From: Erythrobacter donghaensis
GTDB taxonomy: Bacteria; Pseudomonadota; Alphaproteobacteria; Sphingomonadales; Sphingomonadaceae
DNA length: 64,000 nt
Direction of reading: 5' to 3'
Assembly (NCBI RefSeq): GCF_002155425.1
Contig: NZ_MUYG01000006.1
Location: 1 to 64,000, forward strand
Below are positions 8,556 to 17,318 of the stretch, piece by piece. Under the pieces are notes generated by a model, which was not told the origin of the DNA, ran no database searches, and saw only the letters and a program-made list of their open reading frames with translations. A program made the position numbers and the translations under genes. Position 1 is the stretch's first letter; each line of letters opens with the position of its first letter.

Positions 8556-8602
8556 ATGGTGAGCCCGACAGGATTCGAACCTGTGACCCGCTGATTAAAA
8601 GT
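8556..8602 (-). repeat. attachment site, distal copy (tRNA-Lys 3' fragment)
   Basis: This 47-bp stretch is identical to 22535-22581, which covers the 3' end of tRNA-Lys from the anticodon arm through CCA. The match stops at 8602, where the tRNA sequence diverges, so this is a remnant and not a second tRNA gene. Confidence 0.92.
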
Positions 8603-8756
8603 GCGGCATCAGTGGGTTAATCGGCGTCAATCATGGTCAATCAGGCGCTCCCAAGCATGTAAAACCACGACATTCCAGTCAATCAGCGTCAGCAGGCGGC
8701 AATCAAGGGTGATGGCCGTTCGGTGCCTGGCGCGGTACTTGAAGGAGAATGTCGGC

Positions 8757-9953
8757 ATGGCCGTCACCAAGCTCACCGAAGCCCGCATCAGGGACTTGCC
8801 CCTGGGATCGGGCATCCACCGCGATACCGAGGTCAAGGGCCTCATGGTCATCTGCCACAAGACCACCCGATCCTACGCCGTCCAAGGCGACGTCAGGCGG
8901 AACGGTCGCCACATCCGCACCGTGCGGGTCAAGATCGACAGGGTGGACAGGATCGGCCTGCGCGACGCCCGCAACCGCGCCCGCGTGTTGATGAGCCAGA
9001 TACAGTCTGGCGTTGACCCGACCGACGGGCCCGAGGAGACCGGCATCACTTTGGCCGCCGCGCTGGACGCCCACCTCGACGAGAAGCAGCACAGGCCCCG
9101 GACCGAGGAGGGCTACCGTTATCATCTCGATCACTACCTCAAGAACTGTCGGAACAAGGCCGTGGCTGACATCTCGCGCCAGATGGTGCGGGACCTGTTC
9201 GCCGACCTGAAGCGAAAGCATGGCGAGCCCACCGCAGCCTCGGTCATGCGGACGCTCAGGGCGGTCATCAACACCGCCATGCGGATTGACGAGAGCCTCG
9301 ACGGTAATCCGGTCGCCGCGCTTCGGGTTCCGACAACGCGGCGAAGAAAGGTGGCGCCGCTCGACATGAAAGAGTGGTGGGGCAAGGTCATGCGCCTCAG
9401 CCCTGCCCGTCGCGACCTGCACGTCGCGATGCTACTGACGGGTGCCCGCCGGTCGTCGATATTGAACGTCAAGCGAGAGGACGTCGACTTTGCAGGCAAG
9501 GTCCTGACGCTGACCCACATGAAGACCTCGGACGATCCGTTGAAGCTGCCGATCGGGTGGCGGCTGGCCAAGGTGTTGGCGGTGCGGATGGAGCAGGACC
9601 GCCCGCTGAACAGCGAATGGCTGTGGCCCTCCGTTACCAGCCGCAGCGGCCACGTCGAGGAGCCCAAGGAGAAGGGCCTGCCTTCGCCCCACGAGTATCG
9701 CCACCACGCCCGCACCCTCTACATTCAGGCTGGTGTTGGTTATGCCGAAAGCGCACTGTTGCTCGGCCAGAAGCTGCCTGGCGCATCCGGCGGATACGTG
9801 CATGCAGACCACCTCGTCGAGCACCTCAGAACGCACGCGCAGGCGCTCGAAGACCTCGTCTTCGACGCTGCGCTACCGGACGTCACCGAGACGCGTGACG
9901 GCGAATTCGTGGACCCGCTGGGCTTCACTCTCGTCCTGCCCGCGTCGGAGTAA
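8757..9953 (+). CDS. int: tyrosine recombinase, island integrase
   Basis: This 398-residue phage-type integrase should recombine the tRNA-Lys attachment sites. The N-terminal DUF4102-like arm-binding domain is followed by a core-binding region at about 100-185 and the catalytic domain. Catalytic residues are Arg231 in LLTGARRSSI, His312 and Arg315 in PHEYRHHAR, and Tyr347 in GGYVHAD. The third conserved His/Lys position appears as Gln in LLGQKLPG. The frame is open to 8601 inside the attachment repeat, but the ATG at 8757 has AAGGAG nine bases upstream and begins with the typical KLTEARIRDL, so that start was used. It lies next to the distal attachment copy. Confidence 0.93.
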   Translation: MAVTKLTEARIRDLPLGSGIHRDTEVKGLMVICHKTTRSYAVQGDVRRNGRHIRTVRVKIDRVDRIGLRDARNRARVLMSQIQSGVDPTDGPEETGITLAAALDAHLDEKQHRPRTEEGYRYHLDHYLKNCRNKAVADISRQMVRDLFADLKRKHGEPTAASVMRTLRAVINTAMRIDESLDGNPVAALRVPTTRRRKVAPLDMKEWWGKVMRLSPARRDLHVAMLLTGARRSSILNVKREDVDFAGKVLTLTHMKTSDDPLKLPIGWRLAKVLAVRMEQDRPLNSEWLWPSVTSRSGHVEEPKEKGLPSPHEYRHHARTLYIQAGVGYAESALLLGQKLPGASGGYVHADHLVEHLRTHAQALEDLVFDAALPDVTETRDGEFVDPLGFTLVLPASE

Positions 9954-10010
9954 TGGGTTAGGATAATCCGTCGATCGTCCACTCATGCCCCCAAGCAGCA
10001 GGAGGCGTGA

Positions 10011-10241
10011 GTGGACACGATCACAATCGAAGACATGCGGGCGATCCTGCGCGAGGAACTGGCCAGGGCGCAGAGCCCGTGGCTCGACAGTGACGGCGCC
10101 GCCGCATACCTCGGAACCACACCCGGAACGATGAAGACATGGCGGGCGTCGGGCAAGGGCCCCCGCTACCATGTCGTGCAGGACCGATTGGTCCGTTACC
10201 ACAGGGATGAACTGGATCAGTTCGTCCGCAGCGGCGGCTGA
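10011..10241 (+). CDS. AlpA/excisionase-like DNA-binding protein 1
   Basis: This 76-residue protein carries a MerR-type winged helix: LDSDGAAAYLGTTPGTMKTWRASGKGPRYH, then a short wing ending RYHRDELDQFV. Such proteins act as excisionases or as AlpA-type activators of integrase in satellites. The start is GTG with AGGAGG five bases before it. It follows the integrase by 57 bp and is paralogous to the next small gene, suggesting duplication and perhaps separate roles. Confidence 0.78.
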   Translation: MDTITIEDMRAILREELARAQSPWLDSDGAAAYLGTTPGTMKTWRASGKGPRYHVVQDRLVRYHRDELDQFVRSGG

Positions 10242-10354
10242 CCGCCACAACTTCCAGCAGCAGCAAACGTTGATACCGCGTGCACGCCGAAAGGCGCAGG
10301 GCACCTCCGTACCCGCCGCAAGATTGCCGGCGACTGAAACGGAGGAAGCAAGAA

Positions 10355-10570
10355 ATGACGCTCATGCAAGCGCAGGAGGCCGCTCGGCAGGCGCGACTCG
10401 ACTGCGGCATCATGACCCCCACCGAGGCCGCAGCATACATCGGTTCGACCGAGGGAACCCTGCGGTCCAACAGGTGCAGGGGCAAGGGCCCGCCATACCA
10501 GAAAGACGGCGGCCGGTACTTCTACAAGATCGAAGACCTCGACGCCTACCGCGCCGAGCGAGCGCGCTAG
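10355..10570 (+). CDS. AlpA/excisionase-like DNA-binding protein 2
   Basis: This 71-residue protein has the same fold as its upstream neighbour: MTPTEAAAYIGSTEGTLRSNRCRGKGPPYQK, ending YKIEDLDAYRAER. The ATG at 10355 has GGAGGAAG upstream and is preferred over longer in-frame starts. Position directly before the primase gene suits a regulator of island replication or excision. Which of the two paralogs acts as excisionase cannot be told from sequence. Confidence 0.75.
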   Translation: MTLMQAQEAARQARLDCGIMTPTEAAAYIGSTEGTLRSNRCRGKGPPYQKDGGRYFYKIEDLDAYRAERAR

Positions 10571-10687
10571 GCGCCCAAAAGGAAGGGGCGCCCTCGTTGA
10601 CAAGACGAGAGCGCCCCGAGGCGGGAGCCGGAATGGGATTGGCCCGCTGCAGACAGACCCAACAACGCCCAACCAATAGGATCGAAA

Positions 10688-13105
10688 GTGTCTGACAAAA
10701 TCTCCAATAGCCCCTCGCGAGGGGGCAACACGCCAACGTTTGAGTTCGAACCCGAACAGTTGGAACCGTACCGCGGCACCGGGTACGAGCTGATACGGCT
10801 GAATGCGCCAAACGCACTGGATGCGCGGGGCAGGTCGGTAGGCAAGGTGCCGGACAAGGGCTGGCGTAATGCCGTTCCTCTGGACGTCGATGAAGCACGC
10901 GACTGCCTGAGTGCGAACGTGAACGTGGGCGTTCGCCTGCGTGAGATCGACCTCGTCGTCGATGTGGACCCCCGCAACTTCATTGATGGTGACGACCCCG
11001 TCGCCCGGCTGCAAGCCGAACTCGGCATCAAGTTCGACCAGTGGCCGCGCGTGGACACCGGATCGCGTGGAATTCACTTCTACATGACCGTCCCCCCAGG
11101 CTTCCGCGCCGTCGACACTCTAGAGGCTTACCCCGGCATTGAGTTCAAGGCCTACGGTCGCCAGATGGTCGCGCCCGGCAGCAGCCACCCTGACACGGGC
11201 AAGCCGTACCGATGGGACACGCTAGCTGAACCGGTCGCCGACGCAGCGGCTGCGCCCGACGCGCTTCTCGACCTCATCCGCCGCCCCGACGTCAGCGAAG
11301 CGAGTGGCGCGGGCGAGTTCGACGCCGAGCAGGTCGAGCGGATGCTTTCCGGGCTCGACCCTACGGACTTCCGAGACCAGTCCAAATGGTTGGACATGAT
11401 GATGGCCTGCCACCACGCGTCTGCGGGCGATGCGCGGCAGGAGTTCATCGACTGGTCTATCTCCGACCCGCAGTACGCCGACAACGCTACGATCATTGGG
11501 CGCCGGTGGGATAGCCTTCACGGCGATGACGCGGGCAAGCGGATTACCGTCAAGACGCTGTTCAAGGCGCTCATTGCAGCGGACAGGGGCGACCTCATCA
11601 ACGCCGCCACCGTGGCAAACGACTTCGCTGATGAATTGGAAGACGCGGCCCCTAACGGCTCAATCGACCCGGCGAAGGCAAAGCTCCAGGCAAATGCGGC
11701 CAAGGCCCGCGCGGTTAAGCTTGAGAAAGGCAAGCTGCGGAAGTTGAAGCAGGCTGCTGACCAGCAAGAGTACGCAAGATGGCTGAACGCGACCTTTGTG
11801 CGCGACCGCTCGACGGGCCTCTGGGTCAACAAGGAAACCGGCGAGACGCTTGACGACAGGGGGCTGGAGATTGAGCACGGGCCCGGTTGGGCCAAGTCGA
11901 ACGGCAAGGGGTCGCTCCTCGACGCCATCAAGAAGGGACGCGCGGGTATCGACATCCCCTCAGTGCGGATGTGCGGCGCGTTCCCCGGCAAGCCGCGCTT
12001 GGTTCCGATCGACATGGGAACCCACAGTGATCTCGCGCTCAACTCTTGGTACGACACCACGCTGGAGGCGGTCGAGGGGGACGCGTCCTGGTGGCTCGCA
12101 GAGATCGAGCGCCTGTTCCCCGGCGATCTGCTGCAGCAGGAGATCATCACAGACTACTGGGCGGCGCGATGCTTGGAGCCGGGGCGCAAGGTGCGTTGGG
12201 CACTCGTTCTCGAGAGCGCGCAGGGCGCCGGGAAGGGTATGATGAAACTCGGACTCAGCACCATGCTAGGCTGGCGCAACTGCGGCGACTTTGGGCCTAC
12301 GCAGATGACCGACAAGTACGACTCGTGGCGGGTCTCCGCAGCGAACCTGTTCGGGGAGGAAATCGGCTTCCCGAACTGGAGCAAGGCACGGGAGGCCTAC
12401 GAAGGGATGAAGGCCCCGCTCACCGAGGACTTCATCGCTGTGCGTCCGATGCACAGGGAGAGCCAGTTGCAGGTGCCTAACGGCACGAACTACATCATCA
12501 ACCGCAACCCGGACCTCAAGTTCTACATATCGCCGGGCGAGGACGAGCGACGCTTCTGCTACCTGCGTCCCGCTCCCGAGCCGATGGACGAGCGGGCCCC
12601 ATACTTCAGCAGGCTGAAGGCCAACTATCAGAACCGCAAGGCTATGGCCGCCGTGCGGTGGTGGCTCCTGAATGTGTGGGCACCCAAGCGGGTGCGGTGG
12701 GATGACATGGGCATCGAACGGCTCGGCGTCGGGCTGGTTCTCTACGACACGGACCCACCGATGACGCCGGCCAAGGCGTCGATACAGCGGGACAGCCTCC
12801 AAGCGGACGGTGACGCACCGGTCGACTTCCAGCAACTGGCCAGGCTGATGGGCGAGGTCGGCGCCCTGTTCACGGCCAACGATGTGCTTAAGCTCATCTT
12901 GGACGGCGCTCTCGACCGATATGACGCGACCGACACCCAGCTGCTGGACGCGATCCGCAAGTGGCTGAAGGTGTCCGGCTACCATAGCGGCCGCAACAAG
13001 AACGGCGAAGGAATGACGATCTATTACCGCGCCGACGACGCGGCCGCCGAAGCGCTCGGTCCAGCAGGCCGCGAGCGGGCATATACGGAGAGCAAGATGG
13101 TGTAA
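10688..13105 (+). CDS. primase-helicase replication protein (prim-pol plus SF3/DUF5906-like ATPase)
   Basis: This 805-residue protein should start and drive replication of the excised island. Residues 1-190 form a bifunctional primase/polymerase domain with an acidic DVDPRN motif and VDTGSRGIHFYMTVP. A PriCT-like segment follows at about 215-290. The C-terminal ATPase has SAQGAGKGMMKLG near residue 516, where glycine follows the Walker lysine in place of Ser/Thr, a form I recall from phage primases of the DUF5906 group. The start is GTG with an AGGA site. It is the largest island gene and follows the AlpA-like genes, the order of P4 and PICI replication modules. Confidence 0.85.
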   Translation: MSDKISNSPSRGGNTPTFEFEPEQLEPYRGTGYELIRLNAPNALDARGRSVGKVPDKGWRNAVPLDVDEARDCLSANVNVGVRLREIDLVVDVDPRNFIDGDDPVARLQAELGIKFDQWPRVDTGSRGIHFYMTVPPGFRAVDTLEAYPGIEFKAYGRQMVAPGSSHPDTGKPYRWDTLAEPVADAAAAPDALLDLIRRPDVSEASGAGEFDAEQVERMLSGLDPTDFRDQSKWLDMMMACHHASAGDARQEFIDWSISDPQYADNATIIGRRWDSLHGDDAGKRITVKTLFKALIAADRGDLINAATVANDFADELEDAAPNGSIDPAKAKLQANAAKARAVKLEKGKLRKLKQAADQQEYARWLNATFVRDRSTGLWVNKETGETLDDRGLEIEHGPGWAKSNGKGSLLDAIKKGRAGIDIPSVRMCGAFPGKPRLVPIDMGTHSDLALNSWYDTTLEAVEGDASWWLAEIERLFPGDLLQQEIITDYWAARCLEPGRKVRWALVLESAQGAGKGMMKLGLSTMLGWRNCGDFGPTQMTDKYDSWRVSAANLFGEEIGFPNWSKAREAYEGMKAPLTEDFIAVRPMHRESQLQVPNGTNYIINRNPDLKFYISPGEDERRFCYLRPAPEPMDERAPYFSRLKANYQNRKAMAAVRWWLLNVWAPKRVRWDDMGIERLGVGLVLYDTDPPMTPAKASIQRDSLQADGDAPVDFQQLARLMGEVGALFTANDVLKLILDGALDRYDATDTQLLDAIRKWLKVSGYHSGRNKNGEGMTIYYRADDAAAEALGPAGRERAYTESKMV

Positions 13106-13209
13106 GACAGGGCCAGGGAGGCGCGGTCGCCCAGAGCCGCGTCTCTAAGCCTTCGGGCAAGACACGGCCACCAAGACATGGTTCGTCAGCTTATCCCGAG
13201 AATGACTAT

Positions 13210-13278
13210 GTTTCTATGTCCTTCAATGTTGCTTGACGCTGGGTTTGATAGGCTGATGGCTTAGAGAGACATAGAAAC
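13210..13278. repeat. inverted repeat, possible origin or operator
   Basis: GTTTCTATGTC at 13210-13220 and its exact complement GACATAGAAAC at 13268-13278 flank 47 bp. The spacing is large for a terminator, so paired binding sites are more likely than a hairpin. Confidence 0.5.
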
Positions 13279-13536
13279 TTAGAGATTTTTGCAATGAAAG
13301 GCTTAGCCGTGCCTTACCGGCAAGACAGGGGGATTGGACGTATGGAGGATCGGCATGACGGGCAAACCCATGGTCATCGGTGCGGCCGTCCATTCTCCGC
13401 CCGGACCCAAAAGGCGCGCGCGCGTGCATAATGCCCGCACATACGGGCCCGCGTGGGACACCCACTGATCGGCAATTCAAGGTTGCATCCGGCGAATATC
13501 CAGCATGGTGAATAGCTTGGACCACCTTGCATCGCA

Positions 13537-13559
13537 CAAGCACCGCAGTAAGCACCGTT
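13537..13559 (+). repeat. 23-bp upstream element, copy 1
   Basis: This element contains GCACCG twice at 12-bp spacing and matches 20 of 23 bases with 16245-16267. It ends 34 bp before the ATG of 13594, so it could be an activator site. Confidence 0.5.
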
Positions 13560-13593
13560 TGGGCGGGCCCAATGGCTCGAATGGGAGAAAGCC

Positions 13594-13965
13594 ATGGGCA
13601 GCTGGACAGATAACACTCAATCGGTCGAACTGGATGGTTCGTCGTCGGTCAGGCACCGCGTAGTCTATTCCGTCCGCGATGTTCCCGAACAGAAAGTGCA
13701 GTTCGGTACGGTAAAGGTGGACTACGGCACCGTCGCTGTCTGGCGCCCCTTCGACCCCGACGACAAGGGAGTTGATGCGTCTTGGAGAAACGGCGTTTGG
13801 CGCAACGTTTATCGCATCAAGGTTCCCCAACATCCGATCCCTAACCGACTCAAATATGTCCAGTACGGCGTCGAGGAGGTCACCGTGGGGGAGGTATGTG
13901 CTAAATTACCTGTCGCTGAGCTTCAGGTAAGCTACCAGCTCCAAGAGCATCTTCGATCCATATAG
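13594..13965 (+). CDS. hypothetical island protein
   Basis: This 123-residue protein is not recognised. It is soluble, rich in beta-forming and aromatic residues (VAVWRPFDPDDKG, ASWRNGVWRNVYRIKVP), with no signal peptide. GGGAGAAAG precedes the ATG at good spacing, which supports expression. It is the first gene after the primase and stands behind the 23-bp duplicated upstream element, so it may belong to a regulated satellite module. Function unknown. Confidence 0.6.
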   Translation: MGSWTDNTQSVELDGSSSVRHRVVYSVRDVPEQKVQFGTVKVDYGTVAVWRPFDPDDKGVDASWRNGVWRNVYRIKVPQHPIPNRLKYVQYGVEEVTVGEVCAKLPVAELQVSYQLQEHLRSI

Positions 13966-14013
13966 GCCGACGCTGGCTTCGCTCGCCCACGCCCGCGTGG
14001 CATCTGCCCGCAC

Positions 14014-14589
14014 ATGGTAGGTTCACCGAGGAAGCGAGCAAGGCGTGAGAGGGCAGCCGCTGCGGTCGATCCGCTGGACGAGGCGGGGCCGCGCCAGCCG
14101 CTCAGGCCCATCCCCTGGAACAAGGTCGAGTTGACCGACGACGGCCGCCATGCGGTCGCTACCGCACTGACGCAGGGATACCCCCGCCACCAGATCGCGC
14201 AGGCACTGGGCACGACCGTCAAGACGCTCAAGCGGCTGATCGACGATAGCGAGGAACTGCGCGACGCCATCGAAGCCCGCAAGGACGCCGAGGAGGCGGA
14301 ACTGCGCGACCTGCTGATGGGCATGGCCCGCGGCGGCGACACGGTCGCTGCTATCTTCCTGGGCAAGAGCCAGTACGGCTGGCGCGACCGCGACGACGGC
14401 AAGGGTCAGGCAGTGGAAGGTGGCGGGATACTGTTCGTGCCCACCCACGTCCCCATCGACGAGTGGAGCGCCGCGGCTGCGAGACAGCAGGAGCGGTTCA
14501 GGCAGGCACCCGTGATCAAACCCACCTTCGAGGCCCCGCATACTGGTTCACCGGGCATCGAGGGGTTGCGGCTGGTCAAGCCTCGGTAA
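14014..14589 (+). CDS. helix-turn-helix protein, possible terminase-small-subunit relative
   Basis: This 191-residue protein has a basic N-terminus, then a helix-turn-helix at about 45-75 (VATALTQGYPRHQIAQAL, TVKTLKRLIDD), an acidic helical stretch, and the segment AIFLGKSQYGWRDRDD. A DNA-binding helix-turn-helix followed by a GW(R) segment of this kind is common in phage small terminase subunits. Gram-negative and Gram-positive phage satellites often carry such a gene to redirect packaging. I see no large terminase beside it. The ATG at 14014 lacks an obvious ribosome site. The terminase reading is inference; a transcription regulator is the alternative. Confidence 0.55.
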   Translation: MVGSPRKRARRERAAAAVDPLDEAGPRQPLRPIPWNKVELTDDGRHAVATALTQGYPRHQIAQALGTTVKTLKRLIDDSEELRDAIEARKDAEEAELRDLLMGMARGGDTVAAIFLGKSQYGWRDRDDGKGQAVEGGGILFVPTHVPIDEWSAAAARQQERFRQAPVIKPTFEAPHTGSPGIEGLRLVKPR

Positions 14590-14610
14590 AGGCCTGCCAG
14601 CCGCTGGAAC

Positions 14611-15138
14611 TCAAGCTGCCCGGCGAACTTCGTCGAACAGGGTCTCAAGCTCGTCCTTCGTGAAGTCGGCGGCGCGGATCGCGGCGAGGACCACATCCAT
14701 GGTCGCCGGACGATCATCCTGCTCATAGACGCGGACCTTTGCCGTGCGTTTGGGGGTCTTCCCAAATAGGGCGCAGACCTGCTTCACAGCCTCGACGGCG
14801 GGGTGATTGGACGAGATTCCGGCATCGCGACCAACGCCGTAATACGTGCCTCCGAACTTCTCGACACGGCGCTTGGTGTCAGTGCCCGTCAGGTGCGTCT
14901 GGCGGAGCTGGTCGTAGAGCGGGAAGGTGAGATTATTGTAACCCACGTACTTGCAGAAGGCGACGAGCCACTGATCCCCCTCTTTGAATGCCACCCATTC
15001 GACCGCGTGGGAACACCCGTTCCCGATCGCGTCGGACACAGTGCCGCCGGATGCGGCCAAGGCGGGAACGGTCTGTGCGAATGCAACCGTGTTGGTGCGA
15101 AGTTCGGTCTTGGTTTCGACGAGTTTGGGCTTGGGCAT
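14611..15138 (-). CDS. hypothetical island protein, antisense-oriented
   Basis: This 175-residue soluble protein is not recognised. The N-terminus is MPKPKLVETKTEL, the middle is aromatic (WVAFKEGDQWLVAFCKYVGY), and the C-terminus is helical and acidic (FTKDELETLFDEVRR). The frame opens to 15255, but the ATG at 15138 has AGGA at eight-base spacing. It is the only gene in this part of the island on the minus strand and diverges from 15514, so the gap between them probably holds two promoters. Confidence 0.55.
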   Translation of the reverse strand: MPKPKLVETKTELRTNTVAFAQTVPALAASGGTVSDAIGNGCSHAVEWVAFKEGDQWLVAFCKYVGYNNLTFPLYDQLRQTHLTGTDTKRRVEKFGGTYYGVGRDAGISSNHPAVEAVKQVCALFGKTPKRTAKVRVYEQDDRPATMDVVLAAIRAADFTKDELETLFDEVRRAA

Positions 15139-15513
15139 CTTGATTTTCCTGATGGACGGTACACCTATATGGAGCGTCGGGAGAAGTTTTGCAACATCCA
15201 AATGCGCTTGACGATTCTGGCACCTGATTGCTTGTCGGAGCGTCGACCTGCCCAAGCCCTTTAAACGGTTCGCGTTTGGTAGAGTGATTCGCCGTCAGAA
15301 CCGCGCCAAACACCGAAAATGGGGCTCCAGTAGTGCCTGTGGATAAATATCGTTCGGGGGCCAGCAAGCTTCGGAAAAGAGGCGAAAACTTCTCAGCCCT
15401 CGCAGAAAACGTGGTCAAGGTTCAATTTTTACTGTGTCTTTTCAATTATTTATCCTGCTCATAGATAGTCTCCCTCTGCGGCCAATTGGGGTCGCGGAAG
15501 CAGGAGAAAACGA
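15139..15513. other. 375-bp divergent intergenic region with a DnaA-box-like site
   Basis: The region is AT-rich for this island, especially at 15420-15465. It carries a perfect DnaA-box sequence at 15338-15346. It separates two divergent unknown genes and therefore should contain promoters. An origin of replication is possible, but only one box was found. Confidence 0.4.
15338..15346 (-). promoter_or_regulatory. DnaA-box-like site
   Basis: TGTGGATAA is the exact complement of the consensus TTATCCACA. One nine-base match in 14 kb has a modest chance of being random. Confidence 0.35.
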
Positions 15514-16176
15514 ATGCCGAATGACAATGTGCGAGCAATGCCGCGTCAGCCGGAAGACAACTTCACTGATGTGGTGATCCGAGTGCCGGACAAGACCATG
15601 GCTGACAGCTGGGCGGACCTGGAACGTCCGATGATGGACAGTCCAGACTACGAGCACATGCTGTGCGAAGTGAGCGAAGGAGGCTCTTCGGAATGGAGTT
15701 TTGAAGAGGGTGAACTGCGACTGCTCGTGGGTGCCTTCGTTGCGGCGAGCGGGTACCTGCCGATGGGCCCCTTCGAGTACGTGCGTTGGATCGATCGCTT
15801 CGACGAAAAGCTCTCAGGCCGCCAGTACATCAATGAGTTCGTCGGCAACAGGATGGTCGAGGACCCGCCTCTCTTCGAGCTGAATGACGATCAGCTTGAC
15901 GAGCTTGTTGCCCGCATTCCCGAGGCAAAGTCAGAGAGAGCAAAGTGGAACGAAGAGCGGGACGCGAGGGCTCGCGAGACCGAACGGCGGAAGAACCCCG
16001 ACCAAGGCAGCAAGCAGGCCGCCATTGAGAGCGCTCTCGCCGATGCAAGCATCGGAGAGACGTGGAATGCATTGGCGAACTCGTTCAAGGGAGAGGAGCT
16101 GAGCGAGATCAGTTACAATCTCGAAGCGCACGTGGATTACCTGCAGATGCTGGCCGCCCAGATCGAGGCCGCCTGA
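15514..16176 (+). CDS. hypothetical acidic island protein
   Basis: This 220-residue protein is not recognised. It is acidic throughout, has a tryptophan-bearing region (SSEWSFEEGELRLLVGAF), and ends in a charged helical region (about residues 130-220) that could form a coiled coil. AGGAG stands eight bases before the ATG. No signal peptide or catalytic motif is evident. It begins the right-hand block of same-strand unknown genes. Confidence 0.6.
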   Translation: MPNDNVRAMPRQPEDNFTDVVIRVPDKTMADSWADLERPMMDSPDYEHMLCEVSEGGSSEWSFEEGELRLLVGAFVAASGYLPMGPFEYVRWIDRFDEKLSGRQYINEFVGNRMVEDPPLFELNDDQLDELVARIPEAKSERAKWNEERDARARETERRKNPDQGSKQAAIESALADASIGETWNALANSFKGEELSEISYNLEAHVDYLQMLAAQIEAA

Positions 16177-16244
16177 CAGCCAATCAGCGAACGATCCCGA
16201 GAAACTGTCTCGCCTTCGAATGACTTGTCCGCTGTGGTCGCCAC

Positions 16245-16267
16245 CAAGCACCGCAGCGGGCACCGTT
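16245..16267 (+). repeat. 23-bp upstream element, copy 2
   Basis: This matches 13537-13559 with three differences in the six bases between the two GCACCG boxes. It lies about 170 bp upstream of the ATG at 16441. Confidence 0.5.
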
Positions 16268-16440
16268 CGCTGGTCCTAAACGCTGACCGGCGAGCGCATC
16301 CGTTTGCTCGTGTCGAGTTCGAGGCGACTGCGCTTCGACCGGGTCCGCAGATGGCGGGCCATTCGTCCAGGGTGTGCCCGGGCATGGTCGAAACGTTCAG
16401 CCTCGGGCGCGATGCCAGAGCCTCAACGGAAAGGAATACC

Positions 16441-17277
16441 ATGCCCAACCCCAACAAGACGAAGGCGAACCTCGGCGCCGCGTGGATGACCGAAAGCGAC
16501 ATCCGCACCACGCTCACCAAGATCCATCACAACCGCAACCAGCACGATAATCTCGTTCGCAATGCAGTGTCGAACCTCGAACGCCGTCGGCGCGACCTCG
16601 AGAGCTCGCTCGATGGCATTGAAGCGCGCGACCGCACTTCGGTGGTTAGGAAGGCGCTCATCGGCCACCGCGCCGAACTGTCGCGTCAGAGCAAGGACGC
16701 TCGGCTGGCACTGACCCGCGAACTGTCCGCGCTCGCCGAACGGGTCCGATCCGCCGACGTGCACTATCGCTCGCCCATGCAGATGCTGATGCGCGACACG
16801 CTGGGGTCGGAGCGGCGCAGCCGCATCCAGCAGCAGATCGAGCATTCCGGCCCTGTCGAGCTCGCCAGCATGGCCGAGCTCGCCGCAGCAACCAAGGACA
16901 AGGAACTGGCCGCCGCGCTCTGCGGTCGGATCGGAAACATGCGCCGCGACGATCGCCCGTTCAACGCAGGCGAACTGGCCGACGTGATGTTCGGCGAACT
17001 GCACCGCGAGCTCAGCCAGGCGCTGGTCGAGGCTGAGCGCCGCGTTCTGGAAGCGCTTCAGGCAGACCAGGAATTCGAGACCGGCAAGGGCAACCCGCAC
17101 CGCGCGCTTCAGATCGCGATGCTGAAGAAGCGCGAGGATGAGATCGGCGCTTACGCGCAGGATGACGATGTGGATGACGAGGAGGCCGAGGACGAGGCCC
17201 CCGAGATCAACCCCACGGATCGCATCGCCGCTGGCCTCAATGCACGTCGCAACCCGGCACCTGAGCCGGCCGACTGA
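16441..17277 (+). CDS. hypothetical coiled-coil island protein
   Basis: This 278-residue protein is dominated by long charged helices (residues about 30-110 and 190-235: LERRRRDLESSLDG, ALVEAERRVLEALQAD) and ends with an acidic run (DDDVDDEEAEDEAPE). Such composition resembles scaffolding or structural adaptor proteins but no family is recognised. The frame is open from 16225; the ATG at 16441 was chosen because GGAAAGGA precedes it. The next gene has a near-identical leader, suggesting one transcription unit. A role in particle or nucleoprotein assembly would fit a satellite but is speculation. Confidence 0.6.
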   Translation: MPNPNKTKANLGAAWMTESDIRTTLTKIHHNRNQHDNLVRNAVSNLERRRRDLESSLDGIEARDRTSVVRKALIGHRAELSRQSKDARLALTRELSALAERVRSADVHYRSPMQMLMRDTLGSERRSRIQQQIEHSGPVELASMAELAAATKDKELAAALCGRIGNMRRDDRPFNAGELADVMFGELHRELSQALVEAERRVLEALQADQEFETGKGNPHRALQIAMLKKREDEIGAYAQDDDVDDEEAEDEAPEINPTDRIAAGLNARRNPAPEPAD

Positions 17278-17318
17278 GCACCATACAGACCTAACCCCAA
17301 CCGAAAGGAAATCCTACC

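Larger units (their letters stand above)
13106..13593. other. 488-bp non-coding region downstream of the primase gene
   Basis: No convincing gene is seen. It contains an 11-bp inverted repeat at 13210-13278, a TTGACG box at 13233-13238 within the loop, and a 23-bp element at 13537-13559 that recurs before another island gene. It may hold the replication origin or a promoter for the genes that follow. Confidence 0.5.

Noticed and set aside
8556..8602. A second tRNA-Lys gene
   Set aside because: Only the 3' half matches; the 5' half and the D arm are missing, so it is the attachment remnant.
8601..8756. Integrase start at 8601 within the attachment repeat
   Set aside because: The extra 52 residues are not typical of the family; the ATG at 8757 has a strong ribosome site and the normal N-terminus.
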